Part shown: positions 16,262 through 27,020 of the stretch, piece by piece
How the letters are laid out: the number at the start of each line of letters is the position of its first letter
Numbering within the stretch: position 1 is the first letter of the stretch
NCBI GenBank assembly: GCA_021849075.1
Contig: JAJZTH010000005.1
Span: 62,001-126,000 of the forward strand
Length of the DNA stretch: 64,000 nt
From: Pseudomonadota bacterium
GTDB taxonomy: Bacteria; Pseudomonadota; Alphaproteobacteria; Sphingomonadales; Sphingomonadaceae
Reading direction: 5' to 3'
The notes under the pieces: model-generated
The model's database searches: none
What the model saw: the letters and a program-made list of their open reading frames with translations, nothing else
Told to the model about the DNA's origin: nothing
Position numbers and translations under genes: made by a program

Positions 16262-17035
16262 ATGATCGATGGCCGTAAGCAACGAATAAGCGACGCCTTC
16301 GGCGCGGCGGCGGGCCATTATGAGGTCCATGCCGGGCCACAGCGGCTGGCGGCGGCGCTGGTCGCGGACATTGCCCTGCAGCAGAAGCCGGATGGCGTGG
16401 CGCGCATATTGGAAGTCGGTTGCGGCACCGGCCTGTTGACGCGCGACATTCAGATGCGTTGGCCGGGTGCGGAACTGATCGCCACCGATATTGCGCCGGG
16501 CATGCTGACGCAGGCGGCGTCGGCCGGTCGGGTGGCGGGGCGCTTTCTGGCGATGGACGGCGAAGCGCCACCGTTCGACGGGCCATGGTTCGATCTGATC
16601 CTGTCGAGTCTGGCCTTCCAGTGGTTTGACGATCTGCCGGCTGCGATCGGGCGTTTGGCGGGGCTGTTGCGGCCGGGCGGCAGCCTGATCTTCTCCACCA
16701 TGGGACAGGGTAGTTTTGCGGGCTGGCGCGCCGCCCATGCCGCCTACGGCGAAGCGAGCGGCGTGCCCGATTATCCCTCGCTCGATGCGTTGCGCGCGAT
16801 GCTGGCCGGGCAACAGGATGCCTTCGCCTTTGAGGAGACGGTGATGCTGGAGGGCAAGGGCGCACGGGCGTTGCTGGCGCATCTGAAGGGCATTGGCGCG
16901 GTGGTGCCGGGCGAGGGGCGCAGACCGCTCGGCCCGGCGGCGCTGCGCCGGGTGATGGCGGCTTATGATGCGGCGGGCGGTCGCGATGTCTATCAGTTGC
17001 TGCTGGGCCGGGTGACGCGCGCCGCCCAGGCATAG
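16262..17035 (+). CDS. bioC: Malonyl-ACP O-methyltransferase BioC (probable)
   Basis: 257-residue class I SAM-dependent methyltransferase. The SAM-binding motif ILEVGCGTGLLTRDI (about residues 47-61) is followed by IATDIAPGML and DLILSSLAFQWFDDL; the LxFQWxxD block and the KQRISDAFGAAAGHYEVHA N-terminus are typical of BioC. BioC caps malonyl-ACP so that the fatty-acid system can build pimeloyl for biotin. No other bio gene is nearby, so assignment to BioC rather than another methyltransferase rests on motifs. The 3' end overlaps the end of the convergent GH43 gene by 43 bases. Confidence 0.78.
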   Translation: MIDGRKQRISDAFGAAAGHYEVHAGPQRLAAALVADIALQQKPDGVARILEVGCGTGLLTRDIQMRWPGAELIATDIAPGMLTQAASAGRVAGRFLAMDGEAPPFDGPWFDLILSSLAFQWFDDLPAAIGRLAGLLRPGGSLIFSTMGQGSFAGWRAAHAAYGEASGVPDYPSLDALRAMLAGQQDAFAFEETVMLEGKGARALLAHLKGIGAVVPGEGRRPLGPAALRRVMAAYDAAGGRDVYQLLLGRVTRAAQA

Positions 17036-18672
17036 GGTCCGACGATCGTGCCGACGAAGCCGCCGGCCTGTTTGGTGCTGAGGAAGCGTATGTCGACCTT
17101 GTCCGCCAGCAGCCGGTCCTTGCCCATGCTGGCATAGCTGGCGCGCAATTGCCCGCCATCCATATGCAGGGTCAGGGTGACGGGGGTGGCCGGATCGATC
17201 GGCGCGGTGGCGATCAGACGGTCCATGTCCGCCCCCTCCCGCGCGGTCAGGATGATATGAGACGTGCCGTCCCGCTGCTCCACGCCAAAGAACAGCATAT
17301 TGCGGTCCGACTGGATCGCCACCAGCCCGGCACGGTCGCCAGCGGTATCGGGGCGATAGCTTAGCCGGGTCGAAATGGTTGCAACATGATGTTGTTGCCG
17401 CCGCCCGATAAAGGCCGGTGCGCCCGACAGGTCGCCGATCGCGCTGCTCCCCTCGATCACCAGCGCGCCACCCTCCAGTCGATAGAAGGGGCGGATCGGC
17501 GTGCGCACGCCGATCCAGGCCGGGTCCAGCCGTGTGCCGCTGAAATCGGCGCGGTAGGAAAAATCGCCGCTGGTCGGCGGGATATTGGCCGGACCGGCCG
17601 GCAGCTTCGGGCGCGGCGCGGCAAAGGGGATCGATGCGCCATCGGGCAGGATATGCGGCCAGCCATCGCGCCATTGGACCGGCAGCAGGAAGGTTTCGCG
17701 CCCGATATTATAGAGGTCCGGGCCATAGGGACGGGTGGCGAGGAAGGTCGCCCACCAGTCGCCCGCCTGCGTCTGCACCAGCTTGGCATGGCCGGCCGAC
17801 GTCACCGGATGGGCGCGATCGGGGGAGAGGCTGCGCTGGCTGAGGATCGGATTGCCGATATAGGGCGTGAACGGCCCGCGTAGGTCGCGCGATCGGAACA
17901 CCACTTCGCTATGATTGTCGCCGGTGCCGCCCTCCGCCGCGATCAGATAATAATAATCTTCGCGCTTCAGCAGATGCGGCCCTTCGATCCAGGCGGGCTT
18001 TTGGGCAATGTCGACGCCCCCATTGACGATCTGGGTCGATGGCCCCGTCATTTTCAGCGCGCGCCAGTCGAACTCCTGCACCCAGATGGCGCGGTGCCCG
18101 TCATAGCGGGGCGCTTCATTGGGCGGACGGTTGTTGACGATGAAGGCGCGGTCGCCCTCCCAATAGATGGACGGGTCGATCCCTTCGAACGGCAACCATG
18201 TCGGGTTGGACCATGGCCCGGCCGGATCGCGCGCGGTCATGACGAAATTGCCCCGACAATCGATACAGGTGCCGACCAGATAGAAAAGCCCGTCATGAAA
18301 GGAAATATCGGGCGCGAACATGCCGCGCGATGTGCGCAGCCCGGAAAAGTCGAACTGGTCCGGCCGGTCGATCGCATTGCCGATCTGGCGCCAGTGGACC
18401 ATGTCGGTCGATTGGAAGACGGGCAGGCCCGGATAATAAGCGAAGGAGGAATTGACGAGATAATAGGTGTCGCCAACGCGGGTGATCGACGGATCGGGAT
18501 AATAGCCCGAAAGGATCGGATTGCGGTAGTGACCGGGGGCGGGCGTTACGCGCTCCTGCGCATGGCCGTCATAACGGAAATCGTCGAACCGGGCAGGGCC
18601 GGCGAACGCGGGCGTCGCGGCCGAAGACATGGTCATGAGCAGCCAGACGGCGGCGCGTGATGCTGGATCCAA
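16993..18672 (-). CDS. Exported glycoside hydrolase family 43 enzyme (beta-xylosidase/arabinofuranosidase type)
   Basis: 559 residues. A short signal peptide ends near ATPAFAG, a five-bladed GH43 propeller spans about residues 45-340, and a beta-sandwich (GH43 C2/ConA-like) occupies about 365-555. Catalytic residues: base Asp in GYYPDPSI, pKa-modulating Asp in GIDPSIYWE, acid Glu in WIEGPHLLKRE. Likely releases xylose or arabinose from hemicellulose in the periplasm or outside. The start is TTG, supported by GAGAGG five to six bases upstream. A perfect LacI-type operator lies 42 bases upstream. It stands alone, without transporters or other xylan genes nearby. Confidence 0.88.
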   Translation of the reverse strand: MDPASRAAVWLLMTMSSAATPAFAGPARFDDFRYDGHAQERVTPAPGHYRNPILSGYYPDPSITRVGDTYYLVNSSFAYYPGLPVFQSTDMVHWRQIGNAIDRPDQFDFSGLRTSRGMFAPDISFHDGLFYLVGTCIDCRGNFVMTARDPAGPWSNPTWLPFEGIDPSIYWEGDRAFIVNNRPPNEAPRYDGHRAIWVQEFDWRALKMTGPSTQIVNGGVDIAQKPAWIEGPHLLKREDYYYLIAAEGGTGDNHSEVVFRSRDLRGPFTPYIGNPILSQRSLSPDRAHPVTSAGHAKLVQTQAGDWWATFLATRPYGPDLYNIGRETFLLPVQWRDGWPHILPDGASIPFAAPRPKLPAGPANIPPTSGDFSYRADFSGTRLDPAWIGVRTPIRPFYRLEGGALVIEGSSAIGDLSGAPAFIGRRQQHHVATISTRLSYRPDTAGDRAGLVAIQSDRNMLFFGVEQRDGTSHIILTAREGADMDRLIATAPIDPATPVTLTLHMDGGQLRASYASMGKDRLLADKVDIRFLSTKQAGGFVGTIVGPYAWAARVTRPSSN

Positions 18673-18713
18673 AATTCCTCTCCCATCCTGTTTCGACCAG
18701 CATAGGAGAGGTA

Positions 18714-18733
18714 TTTTGATAGCGCTATCAAAA
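18714..18733. promoter_or_regulatory. Perfect LacI-family operator upstream of the GH43 gene
   Basis: The 20-base perfect palindrome ttttgatagcgctatcaaaa has the central CG and half-site spacing typical of LacI/GalR-family operators. It ends 42 bases upstream of the GH43 TTG start, so it should overlap the promoter. The cognate regulator is not in the window. Confidence 0.75.
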
Positions 18734-18797
18734 AGCGGCTATCATCTGAAGAGGAGGCAGCAGTGGGGTGGCGCGAACGCCCTCCCACCGCCGATTT

Positions 18798-20975
<2,178 letters not shown>

Positions 20976-21077
20976 GTGCGCGCCTTTAGCGAGGGCGGCT
21001 GGGAATCACAATGGCGCGCGTGCGCATGGTGGCGGAATGGCCGTGCCCGGATCAGGCACGGCCAGGGCGATATGCAT

Positions 21078-22406
21078 TCAGACGGTCGCTTCGCTGGCCG
21101 GAATTGCGGCTGTTGCGTCGCGCCGGCCGATCGAGGCGAAGCGGCCATAGGTCAGCGATCGCAGCAGCCATTCGGCCGGCCCCATGTCGAACCGCCGCAG
21201 CCAGGCCATGCTCATCATGCATTGGGCGATCCAGATGAGCAGGCACAGGCCCATCAACTGGGCAAAGCCGAAGCGGCCATAAAAGCCGAGACCATAGAAG
21301 AGGATCGAGGTGATGACCGATTGCCCGATATAGGTGGTGAGCGCCGTGCGACCCACGGCCGCCAGCGGATTGGCCAGCCGCCCGATCAGGCCGCTTTTCA
21401 GGAGCAGCATCACCAGCCCCAGCATACCGATCATCATGCACAGGCGCGCAGGTTGATAGAACCAGAGTTGCAAGGTTACGGCATCAGCCGTCGGAATATA
21501 GCCATTGCGCCATAAAACGACCTCCACCGCACCGCGCAGAGCCAGGCCGGGGATCAACCCGCCCACGGCCATCAGGGCATAGAAGCGCGTGGATCGCCGC
21601 CCGGTCAGCACGCCGATCCTGAACAGGATCATGCCCAGCAGCATGGACCCCAGCGTCTCCAGCTGGAACCAGAAGGTGAAGGGACCGGACAGGCTGATTT
21701 CCGACCATTTTTCCAGGCTCCATTCCGGCAGGGTTTTCAGGCTGGTGCGGATGGCGCGTTCCTTCGCCTGCGTTTTTGGGGACAGCGCTTCCCGGATCTT
21801 CTCGTCGCGGGTCTTGAGCGCTTCAGCCTCCTCCTTGCCGGGCTTTTTGCCCGCGCTTTTGGCAGCGACGGCGGCGTCGGCCAGCTCAAGCATCGCGATC
21901 CTGTCCGACAGCGTATGGTGGAGGCCGATCGGCATCAGGATCAGCGACACCGCCGCCGCCATGCCGAGCAGGCGTATGTCCGCCTTGCGAAACAGGAACA
22001 GGACCAGCCCGCACAGGCCGTAGGAGAAGAGGATTTCGCCCGGCCACAGGAAGATCGCGAAATTGACGAAGCCCAGCAGCATCAGGGCGAAGCAGCGCGC
22101 GAAATAGGCTTTGTGCGCAGCCTCTTCGCGAGCCGGATCAGGGCGGGTCAGCATCACGATCATCCCCGCGCCGAACAGCAGCGTGAACAGGCCGCGCATC
22201 ACGCCATTAAAGGCAAGCTGCTGGATGATGACGGCGATCCAGTCGGCGTTCCACTGGGCCGGCAAGGGCGGGAGAGCCCTGTCCCAGGACAGGCCCATGG
22301 ACGGGATGTTCATCAACAATATGCCCAAAGCGGCAAAGCCGCGCAGGACGTCGAGCGACTGGAAACGGGCTGATTTGGCAACCGGATTGAGCGTGAGGTC
22401 GGTCAT
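21078..22406 (-). CDS. DUF418 family membrane protein (second paralogue)
   Basis: 442 residues from MTDLTLNPVAKSARFQ. About ten membrane helices; SLDVLRGFAALGILLMNI near the N-terminus and GPAEWLLRSLTYGRF at the C-terminus mark DUF418/YeiB. A charged cytoplasmic or periplasmic insert rich in Lys/Glu (KSAGKKPGKEEAEALKTRDE) lies at about residues 170-200 and is absent from the paralogue at 14962. An alternative ATG at 22457 would overlap the stop of the upstream small membrane protein gene as ATGA, so coupling is possible. Function unknown. Confidence 0.84.
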   Translation of the reverse strand: MTDLTLNPVAKSARFQSLDVLRGFAALGILLMNIPSMGLSWDRALPPLPAQWNADWIAVIIQQLAFNGVMRGLFTLLFGAGMIVMLTRPDPAREEAAHKAYFARCFALMLLGFVNFAIFLWPGEILFSYGLCGLVLFLFRKADIRLLGMAAAVSLILMPIGLHHTLSDRIAMLELADAAVAAKSAGKKPGKEEAEALKTRDEKIREALSPKTQAKERAIRTSLKTLPEWSLEKWSEISLSGPFTFWFQLETLGSMLLGMILFRIGVLTGRRSTRFYALMAVGGLIPGLALRGAVEVVLWRNGYIPTADAVTLQLWFYQPARLCMMIGMLGLVMLLLKSGLIGRLANPLAAVGRTALTTYIGQSVITSILFYGLGFYGRFGFAQLMGLCLLIWIAQCMMSMAWLRRFDMGPAEWLLRSLTYGRFASIGRRDATAAIPASEATV

Positions 22407-22453
22407 GTTGGCCTGCGTGGGAAAGAGGGGCATGGAAATGGCGGGCGTCGGCG

Positions 22454-22831
22454 TCATTGCGGCCATCGCTGCTGGACGGGTTCGGTCGGCAGTGATCGGG
22501 CGAGGGCGGCCGCCCCGGCCTGCAGGAAATATTCGCCGCGCGCTGCGAGCAGGGGAAGCGTGGCGATCATCACCCATGCCATGGCGGCAAGGCACAGCAG
22601 CAGGCCGACACCGCCGGTCCATGACATCCATTTTTGAGGCGACGGATTCGGCGGGGACCGGTCAGAGGTAGGAAGGCGCGGGGAGGCGCCTCCCTGCATC
22701 CGCACCAGCGACAGGCGCTGTTCCATCCGGTGCAATGCCCGATCGAGGGTCAGGTCATAATCGGATGCGCCCGGTGCTGGCGGCTCTTCCTGCCACCGTT
22801 CCGCGTCGCATCGCTCATATCTGTCCGTCAT
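22454..22831 (-). CDS. Small membrane protein, unknown function
   Basis: 125 residues. A charged N-terminal half (MTDRYERCDAERWQEE, then a helix DLTLDRALHRMEQRLSLVRM) is followed by one or two hydrophobic segments (GGVGLLLCLAAMAWVMIATL, about residues 74-93) and a short tail. The layout, a cytoplasmic helix before a single membrane anchor, recalls small anti-sigma or accessory proteins, but no family motif is seen. It lies directly upstream of the DUF418 gene (possible ATGA overlap) and is divergent from the winged-helix regulator at 23045. Start chosen as the first ATG of the block. Confidence 0.65.
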   Translation of the reverse strand: MTDRYERCDAERWQEEPPAPGASDYDLTLDRALHRMEQRLSLVRMQGGASPRLPTSDRSPPNPSPQKWMSWTGGVGLLLCLAAMAWVMIATLPLLAARGEYFLQAGAAALARSLPTEPVQQRWPQ

Positions 22832-22906
22832 CTCACGATGTGCCCCAACCACTCGATATGGAACGGATTTTGACGCGAAACCGGCCTTTCTGGCCAGATC
22901 GGGAGC

Positions 22907-22939
22907 GCCGATCTTTTGCCGATGAAATGCCGATCTTTC
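22907..22939. promoter_or_regulatory. Three tandem heptamers at 11-bp pitch (PhoB/OmpR-type box)
   Basis: GCCGATC, GCCGATG and GCCGATC begin at 22907, 22918 and 22929, each separated by four A/T-rich bases (TTTT, AAAT). Seven-base repeats with four-base spacers are the architecture of the Pho box bound by tandem winged-helix domains. It lies between the divergent starts at 22831 and 23045, next to a gene encoding such a domain. Further GCCGAT/ACCGAT copies are at 22949 and 22993. Confidence 0.6.
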
Positions 22940-23044
22940 AGCGTTCCGACCGATGTGGTGCGGCGATCCCCTGCAGGCTGCAAAGACGCGGGGCCGATCG
23001 GCTTGATCCCGCGTAACCAAAGCGCCAAGGAAGGGCTGGGGGAC

Positions 23045-25180
23045 ATGGCGATGAATCCGACTGGCAATGGCGATCCGATCCTGCTCGCGCGGATAGCGCC
23101 GTTCCGGCTCGGGGCGGTGCAGGTGGAGCCTGCCCATTGCCTGATCCGCAATGACGCCGGAACCGAACAGGCGATCGAACCGCGCATGATGCAGGTTCTG
23201 GTGGCGCTGGCGCGGGCCGATGGCGCTATCGTCACCCGGGACGAACTGATCGCATCCTGCTGGGGCGGCCGGATCGTCAGCAATGATGCGGTCAGCCGGG
23301 TGATTTCGCATCTGCGCCTGCTGGCCGGGGGCATTGCGGCCGGCAGCTTCCAGATGGAGACATTGCCGCGCATTGGATATCGCCTGACCGTGGCCGGCGA
23401 TGATCCGGCGACGCAGCCCCCCGTTCCTGACGCCGACGCGCCTGCTGCTCCGGTCGCACGGCCCAGCCGGCGCATGCTTATGGTCATGGCTGCGGGGGCT
23501 GGCGTGGCGGCGGCAACGGCCTGGGGCCTGGGGCGATATGGATCGTCGTCCGCCGATCCATCGGTCGACCGGTCGCTGACAATCGCGGCGCTGGCGATCG
23601 ATGCGGGCGATCCGGCGCTGGGCATGATTGCGCGCACCACGGTCGATGCGCTGCGCGGCGATCTGACCCGGGTGCCCGGGCTGCGGGTGGCAGGGCATGC
23701 GCCCGGACAGGACATGGTTCCGCCAGATCCCGACGCAGGGGGCTATCATGTCGATGGAACATTGGTCAGGCCCACGCCCGATCGCCTGCGCCTGACGCTC
23801 AGCCTGACGCAGGGCGTAGGCGATCAGCAACTCTGGTCGGGCGCGTTCGATGCGGTCCCGTCAGAATTGGCGGATATGCAGCGCGACGCATCCGCCGCTC
23901 TGATCGAACAATTGGTGCTGCGCCTGCCGATCGGGCCGGGCGGTCCGACGGCGGTCGCCATGCGCGGCGATCCCGAAGCCTATCGTCTGAGCGAGACGGC
24001 GCGGGCCTTGTGCGACGATGTGCGCGAAAGGCTCCTGTCGGGGCAAAAAGATCAGGCGCAGAATCTGGCCGACAAGGTGGCGGCGCTGGCCGCCCGATCG
24101 CTGGCGCTGGCGCCGGAGAATCCCGGTGGGCTGGTCGTAATGGCGGACCTGACCCGCAATGGCTGGTCCCATGCAATCGTGGCGCAGGCATTGACCACCC
24201 AGCAACGGGTGGACCGGGCGATGGGGCTGCTGCGCAGGGCGCTGCGATCCGATCCGGCGAATGCGGCCGCCATGACGCGGATCGCCGACATATATCGCCG
24301 TTTCAGCTGGCGATGGGACGATGCGACGACCTTGTTTCGTCATGCACTGGTCAATGATTCGGCCAATATCGACGCGCATTGGGCCTATTCTCATCTGCTG
24401 GCGACGTTGGGGGATTGCGTGGCCGCGATGGATCATGCTTTGACCCTCAAGCGGCTGGCCGACGTGCATCTGTGGCATCGCATCACCCTGCCGCGCATGC
24501 TGCTGTTGGCCGGGCGGCATGATGCGGCGATGACGCTCTATTATCAGGAGCTTGAGGCGCGGCCAGACAGCTATTTCCTGCTCTATGAAATCTATTATCT
24601 GCTGGTGGCGCGGCGCGACCGGACGGGCCTGCAAGCCTATGTGCAACGCCTGGAAAGCGGATTGCGCCAGGATGCGGCGATCGACTGGACGATCGGCCGA
24701 TGCCGTGCGGCGCTGGATGCCATGGTCGGGCATCCGCAGGCGCTGGTGGCGATTCTGAACAGGGAACTGGCCCATTATGATGCAGAAGGTCTGACCAGCG
24801 CCACGATCGGCGGGCGGGCGCGGGACGATATTCTCTTCATCCTGGCGATCGAATATGGCTGTGCTGGCGAATATGATCGCGCCATTCAATTGCTGGACCG
24901 GGCGTTGCAGGCCATGTCGGTCTATTGGCTGGCGTCCCTGCCTTATGGCGATGCGCCTTTCCCGCCAGCGATGCAGCGCGATCCGCGTTTTCAGGCGTTA
25001 TGGCGGCGCGATGCCCGGCTGGCCGATGCGGTCGATCGCCGGCGTCGGGCTGCGCAAGCCCGGCGGTCGAGCGCGGTCTGGTCTGACGGCACGGCGACGG
25101 ACGCCCATTTCCCCACAGCATTGCAGGATCGGCTGGACGCCGTTTTGCAACAGATCGACCGCGCGAAAGGCGCCGGCTGA
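23045..25180 (+). CDS. Transmembrane winged-helix transcriptional regulator with TPR-like C-terminus (CadC-like architecture)
   Basis: 711 residues from the ATG preceded by GCTGGGGGAC. Residues about 15-110 are an OmpR/PhoB-type DNA-binding domain (VLVALARADGAIVTRDELI ... VSRVISHLRLL ... IGYRLTV). A single hydrophobic segment follows (RRMLMVMAAGAGVAAATAWG, about 142-162). The remainder resembles adenylate-cyclase-associated/TolB-like regulators, with helical repeats at about 390-700. Such proteins sense periplasmic signals and activate neighbouring genes directly. The divergent small membrane protein and DUF418 genes are the obvious targets (inferred). It ends about 75 bases before the convergent MliC-like gene. 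Confidence 0.85.
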   Translation: MAMNPTGNGDPILLARIAPFRLGAVQVEPAHCLIRNDAGTEQAIEPRMMQVLVALARADGAIVTRDELIASCWGGRIVSNDAVSRVISHLRLLAGGIAAGSFQMETLPRIGYRLTVAGDDPATQPPVPDADAPAAPVARPSRRMLMVMAAGAGVAAATAWGLGRYGSSSADPSVDRSLTIAALAIDAGDPALGMIARTTVDALRGDLTRVPGLRVAGHAPGQDMVPPDPDAGGYHVDGTLVRPTPDRLRLTLSLTQGVGDQQLWSGAFDAVPSELADMQRDASAALIEQLVLRLPIGPGGPTAVAMRGDPEAYRLSETARALCDDVRERLLSGQKDQAQNLADKVAALAARSLALAPENPGGLVVMADLTRNGWSHAIVAQALTTQQRVDRAMGLLRRALRSDPANAAAMTRIADIYRRFSWRWDDATTLFRHALVNDSANIDAHWAYSHLLATLGDCVAAMDHALTLKRLADVHLWHRITLPRMLLLAGRHDAAMTLYYQELEARPDSYFLLYEIYYLLVARRDRTGLQAYVQRLESGLRQDAAIDWTIGRCRAALDAMVGHPQALVAILNRELAHYDAEGLTSATIGGRARDDILFILAIEYGCAGEYDRAIQLLDRALQAMSVYWLASLPYGDAPFPPAMQRDPRFQALWRRDARLADAVDRRRRAAQARRSSAVWSDGTATDAHFPTALQDRLDAVLQQIDRAKGAG

Positions 25181-25191
25181 TCGGCGAACGG

Positions 25192-25231
25192 CAAAAGAAA
25201 AGGGCCGGACCCTAGGGAAGGTCCGACCCCG
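25192..25231 (-). terminator. Intrinsic terminator of the MliC-like gene
   Basis: Imperfect stem GGGCCGGACC / GGTCCGACCC flanks an 8-base loop. On the minus strand it is followed by a CTTTTCTTTTG tail. It lies 25 bases past the lipoprotein stop. Confidence 0.75.
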
Positions 25232-25255
25232 TTGAAACCGAAGGAAAGCGCTGGC

Positions 25256-25639
25256 TTAGACGTGGCAGCTCTGTGCGCTCTTGCCGGGCACGGTGATGGA
25301 GACATCGTTGCCCGAACCCTTGACCTCGAAGCCGCCCTCGGCGGTGAAGGGCTGACCGGCTTCGGCCGCCTTCAGCGAGGTGGCGGTGCCGTTCTTTTCC
25401 GTGCGCAGCAGCGCGGTCTTGTCGTCGCTCATGAAGTCGACGAAGATCAGGCTGTTGTCCTTGCAGCGATACTGCTTGTTGGCCTTAACCGAAGGCGGCA
25501 GTTCGACCGGCGCGGCATTGGCCAGCTGGGCTGCCATCGGGTCGGCGGGGCCGCCCACGACTTCAGGTTCGTCACTCTTGTTGCAGGCCGACAGAAGGGC
25601 GACGCTCGCAACGGCGATCAGGGAGAGATATTGTTTCAT
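25256..25639 (-). CDS. MliC-like lipoprotein (C-type lysozyme inhibitor domain)
   Basis: 127 residues. Lipobox LLSAC at residues 15-19 after a short hydrophobic signal (MKQYLSLIAVASVALLSAC) predicts a lipid anchor. After a Pro/Ala-rich linker, a small beta-domain runs from YRCKDNSLIFVDF to VPGKSAQSCHV, with the paired cysteines and the T.L...GQ.F.A.GGFEVKG pattern of MliC/PliC inhibitors that protect the wall from lysozyme. The match is by pattern only. It has its own promoter (25651-25678) and terminator. Confidence 0.75.
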   Translation of the reverse strand: MKQYLSLIAVASVALLSACNKSDEPEVVGGPADPMAAQLANAAPVELPPSVKANKQYRCKDNSLIFVDFMSDDKTALLRTEKNGTATSLKAAEAGQPFTAEGGFEVKGSGNDVSITVPGKSAQSCHV

Positions 25640-25650
25640 AGCGGTCCTTG

Positions 25651-25678
25651 TTATGTGCAACTGCAACATGGGGGTCAA
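25651..25678 (-). promoter_or_regulatory. Sigma-70-like promoter of the MliC-like gene
   Basis: Reading leftward: TTGACC (25673-25678), 16-base spacer, ACATAA (25651-25656), then a 12-base leader with AAGGA before the ATG at 25639. Confidence 0.5.
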
Positions 25679-25841
25679 CGCAAAATGACGCTTTTTCCGC
25701 CATCGCCCTGATATGATGTCATGACGCCATGATGACAGGCTGGCGAGGGGAGAGGCGCAGCGAGGCTGGGAACGGGGGCTGTTCGCCATAAATGCCGGGC
25801 GCGGGCTTGACCGGGGGCGTGGGCGCGGCCAATGCAGGGGC

Positions 25842-26096
25842 ATGGCTGAGGATGTGACCACCCCCGATCTTTCGACCCTGTCCTTCGAGGATGCGCTGCG
25901 CGCGCTGGAGCAGATTGTGCGTCGCCTTGAAAGCGGGGACGTGCCGCTCGATGAATCGATTTCGCTCTATGCGAAAGGCGAAGAGCTGCGCAAACGCTGC
26001 GCCGAGCGGCTTCAGGCGGCCGAGGCGCGCATCGCCAAGCTGACGGTCGATGCAAACGGCGCTGTGACCGGCGCCCAGCCCTTCGGCGCGGATTGA
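25842..26096 (+). CDS. xseB: Exodeoxyribonuclease VII small subunit
   Basis: 84 residues. The core LSFEDALRALEQIVRRLESGDVPLDESISLY and EELRKRCAERL is diagnostic of XseB, which with XseA degrades single-stranded DNA. It begins the xseB-ispA-coaD run; in many bacteria dxs follows ispA, but it does not here. The ispA reading frame starts around its stop codon, suggesting coupled translation. Confidence 0.95.
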   Translation: MAEDVTTPDLSTLSFEDALRALEQIVRRLESGDVPLDESISLYAKGEELRKRCAERLQAAEARIAKLTVDANGAVTGAQPFGAD

Positions 26097-26101
26097 TCGA
26101 T

Positions 26102-27016
26102 ATGAACGGGGGAGGGGGCGCCTCCGCAACCGCTCTGGTCACAGCGCGCGCCGCCAGCGTCGCGGCGGACATTGACGCGGCTTTCGATCGCCTGCTGGCC
26201 GTGCCGGATGACCCGCGCCGTCGTCTCTATGAAGCGATGCGCCATGCCGCGATCGGCGGGGGCAAGCGGCTGCGGCCGTTGCTGGTGCAGGCGGCCAGCG
26301 ACCTGTTCAATATTTCGCGCGAGTCGGCGCTGCGCGTCGGCCTCGCGATCGAATGCATCCATGTCTATTCGCTGATCCATGACGATCTGCCGGCGATGGA
26401 CAATGACGACATGCGCCGCGGCAAGCCGACGGTGCACAAGGCGTTTGACGAGGCGACGGCGATTCTGGCCGGCGATTGCCTGCACGATCTGGCGTTCGAA
26501 GTGCTGGCTGATGAGGAAACCCATCCCGATCCCTTCGTGCGTGTCGAACTGGTGAAGGCGCTGGCGCTGTCCAGCGGCCCGGCCGGCATGGCGGGCGGAC
26601 AGATGATGGATCTGGAGGCGGAACGGACCCGCTTCGACCTGGCCACCGTCACCCGGCTGCAAAATCTCAAGACCGGCGCGCTGATCGCCTTTTGCGTGGA
26701 GGCGGCCGCGATCATGGCCCGTTTGCCGCATGAGGCGCGCATCGGCCTGCACGGCTATGCTCGCGACATCGGCCTCGCCTTCCAGATTGCCGATGACCTG
26801 CTGGATGTGGAGGGCGACCCGGACCTGGCCGGCAAGGCGCTGAACAAGGACGCTGCGGCGGGCAAGGAAACCTTCGTCTCGCTGCTGGGCGTGGAGCCGG
26901 CGCGTGAGCGCGGGCATATGCTGGTCGCGCAGGCAAAGGCGCATCTGCATGGCTATGGCGCGGAGGCCGATCTGCTCCGCGCGATCGCCGACTATATCGT
27001 GGAGAGGGATCGCTAA
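26102..27016 (+). CDS. ispA: Farnesyl diphosphate synthase (polyprenyl synthetase family)
   Basis: 304 residues. First Asp-rich motif SLIHDDLPAMDNDDMRRG (about residues 93-110) and second motif FQIADDLLDVEGD (about 226-238) bind the Mg-diphosphates; GGKRLRPLL is the isopentenyl diphosphate site. It condenses IPP with DMAPP and GPP to make FPP for quinones, undecaprenyl phosphate and carotenoids. ATG at 26102 is preferred; a TTG at 26093 overlapping the xseB stop is the alternative. The Gly-rich N-terminus (NGGGGASA) is unusual but not informative. Confidence 0.95.
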   Translation: MNGGGGASATALVTARAASVAADIDAAFDRLLAVPDDPRRRLYEAMRHAAIGGGKRLRPLLVQAASDLFNISRESALRVGLAIECIHVYSLIHDDLPAMDNDDMRRGKPTVHKAFDEATAILAGDCLHDLAFEVLADEETHPDPFVRVELVKALALSSGPAGMAGGQMMDLEAERTRFDLATVTRLQNLKTGALIAFCVEAAAIMARLPHEARIGLHGYARDIGLAFQIADDLLDVEGDPDLAGKALNKDAAAGKETFVSLLGVEPARERGHMLVAQAKAHLHGYGAEADLLRAIADYIVERDR

Positions 27017-27020
27017 ACCC

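Noticed and set aside
21042..21066. Hairpin GGCCGTGCC / GGCACGGCC downstream of the second DUF418 gene as an intrinsic terminator
   Set aside because: There is no T tract on the minus strand, so it is not reported as a terminator; it may be a simple REP-like palindrome.
25640..25841. Extra small gene in the gap between the MliC-like gene and xseB
   Set aside because: The overlapping frames there are antisense shadows of xseB; only a promoter is supported.
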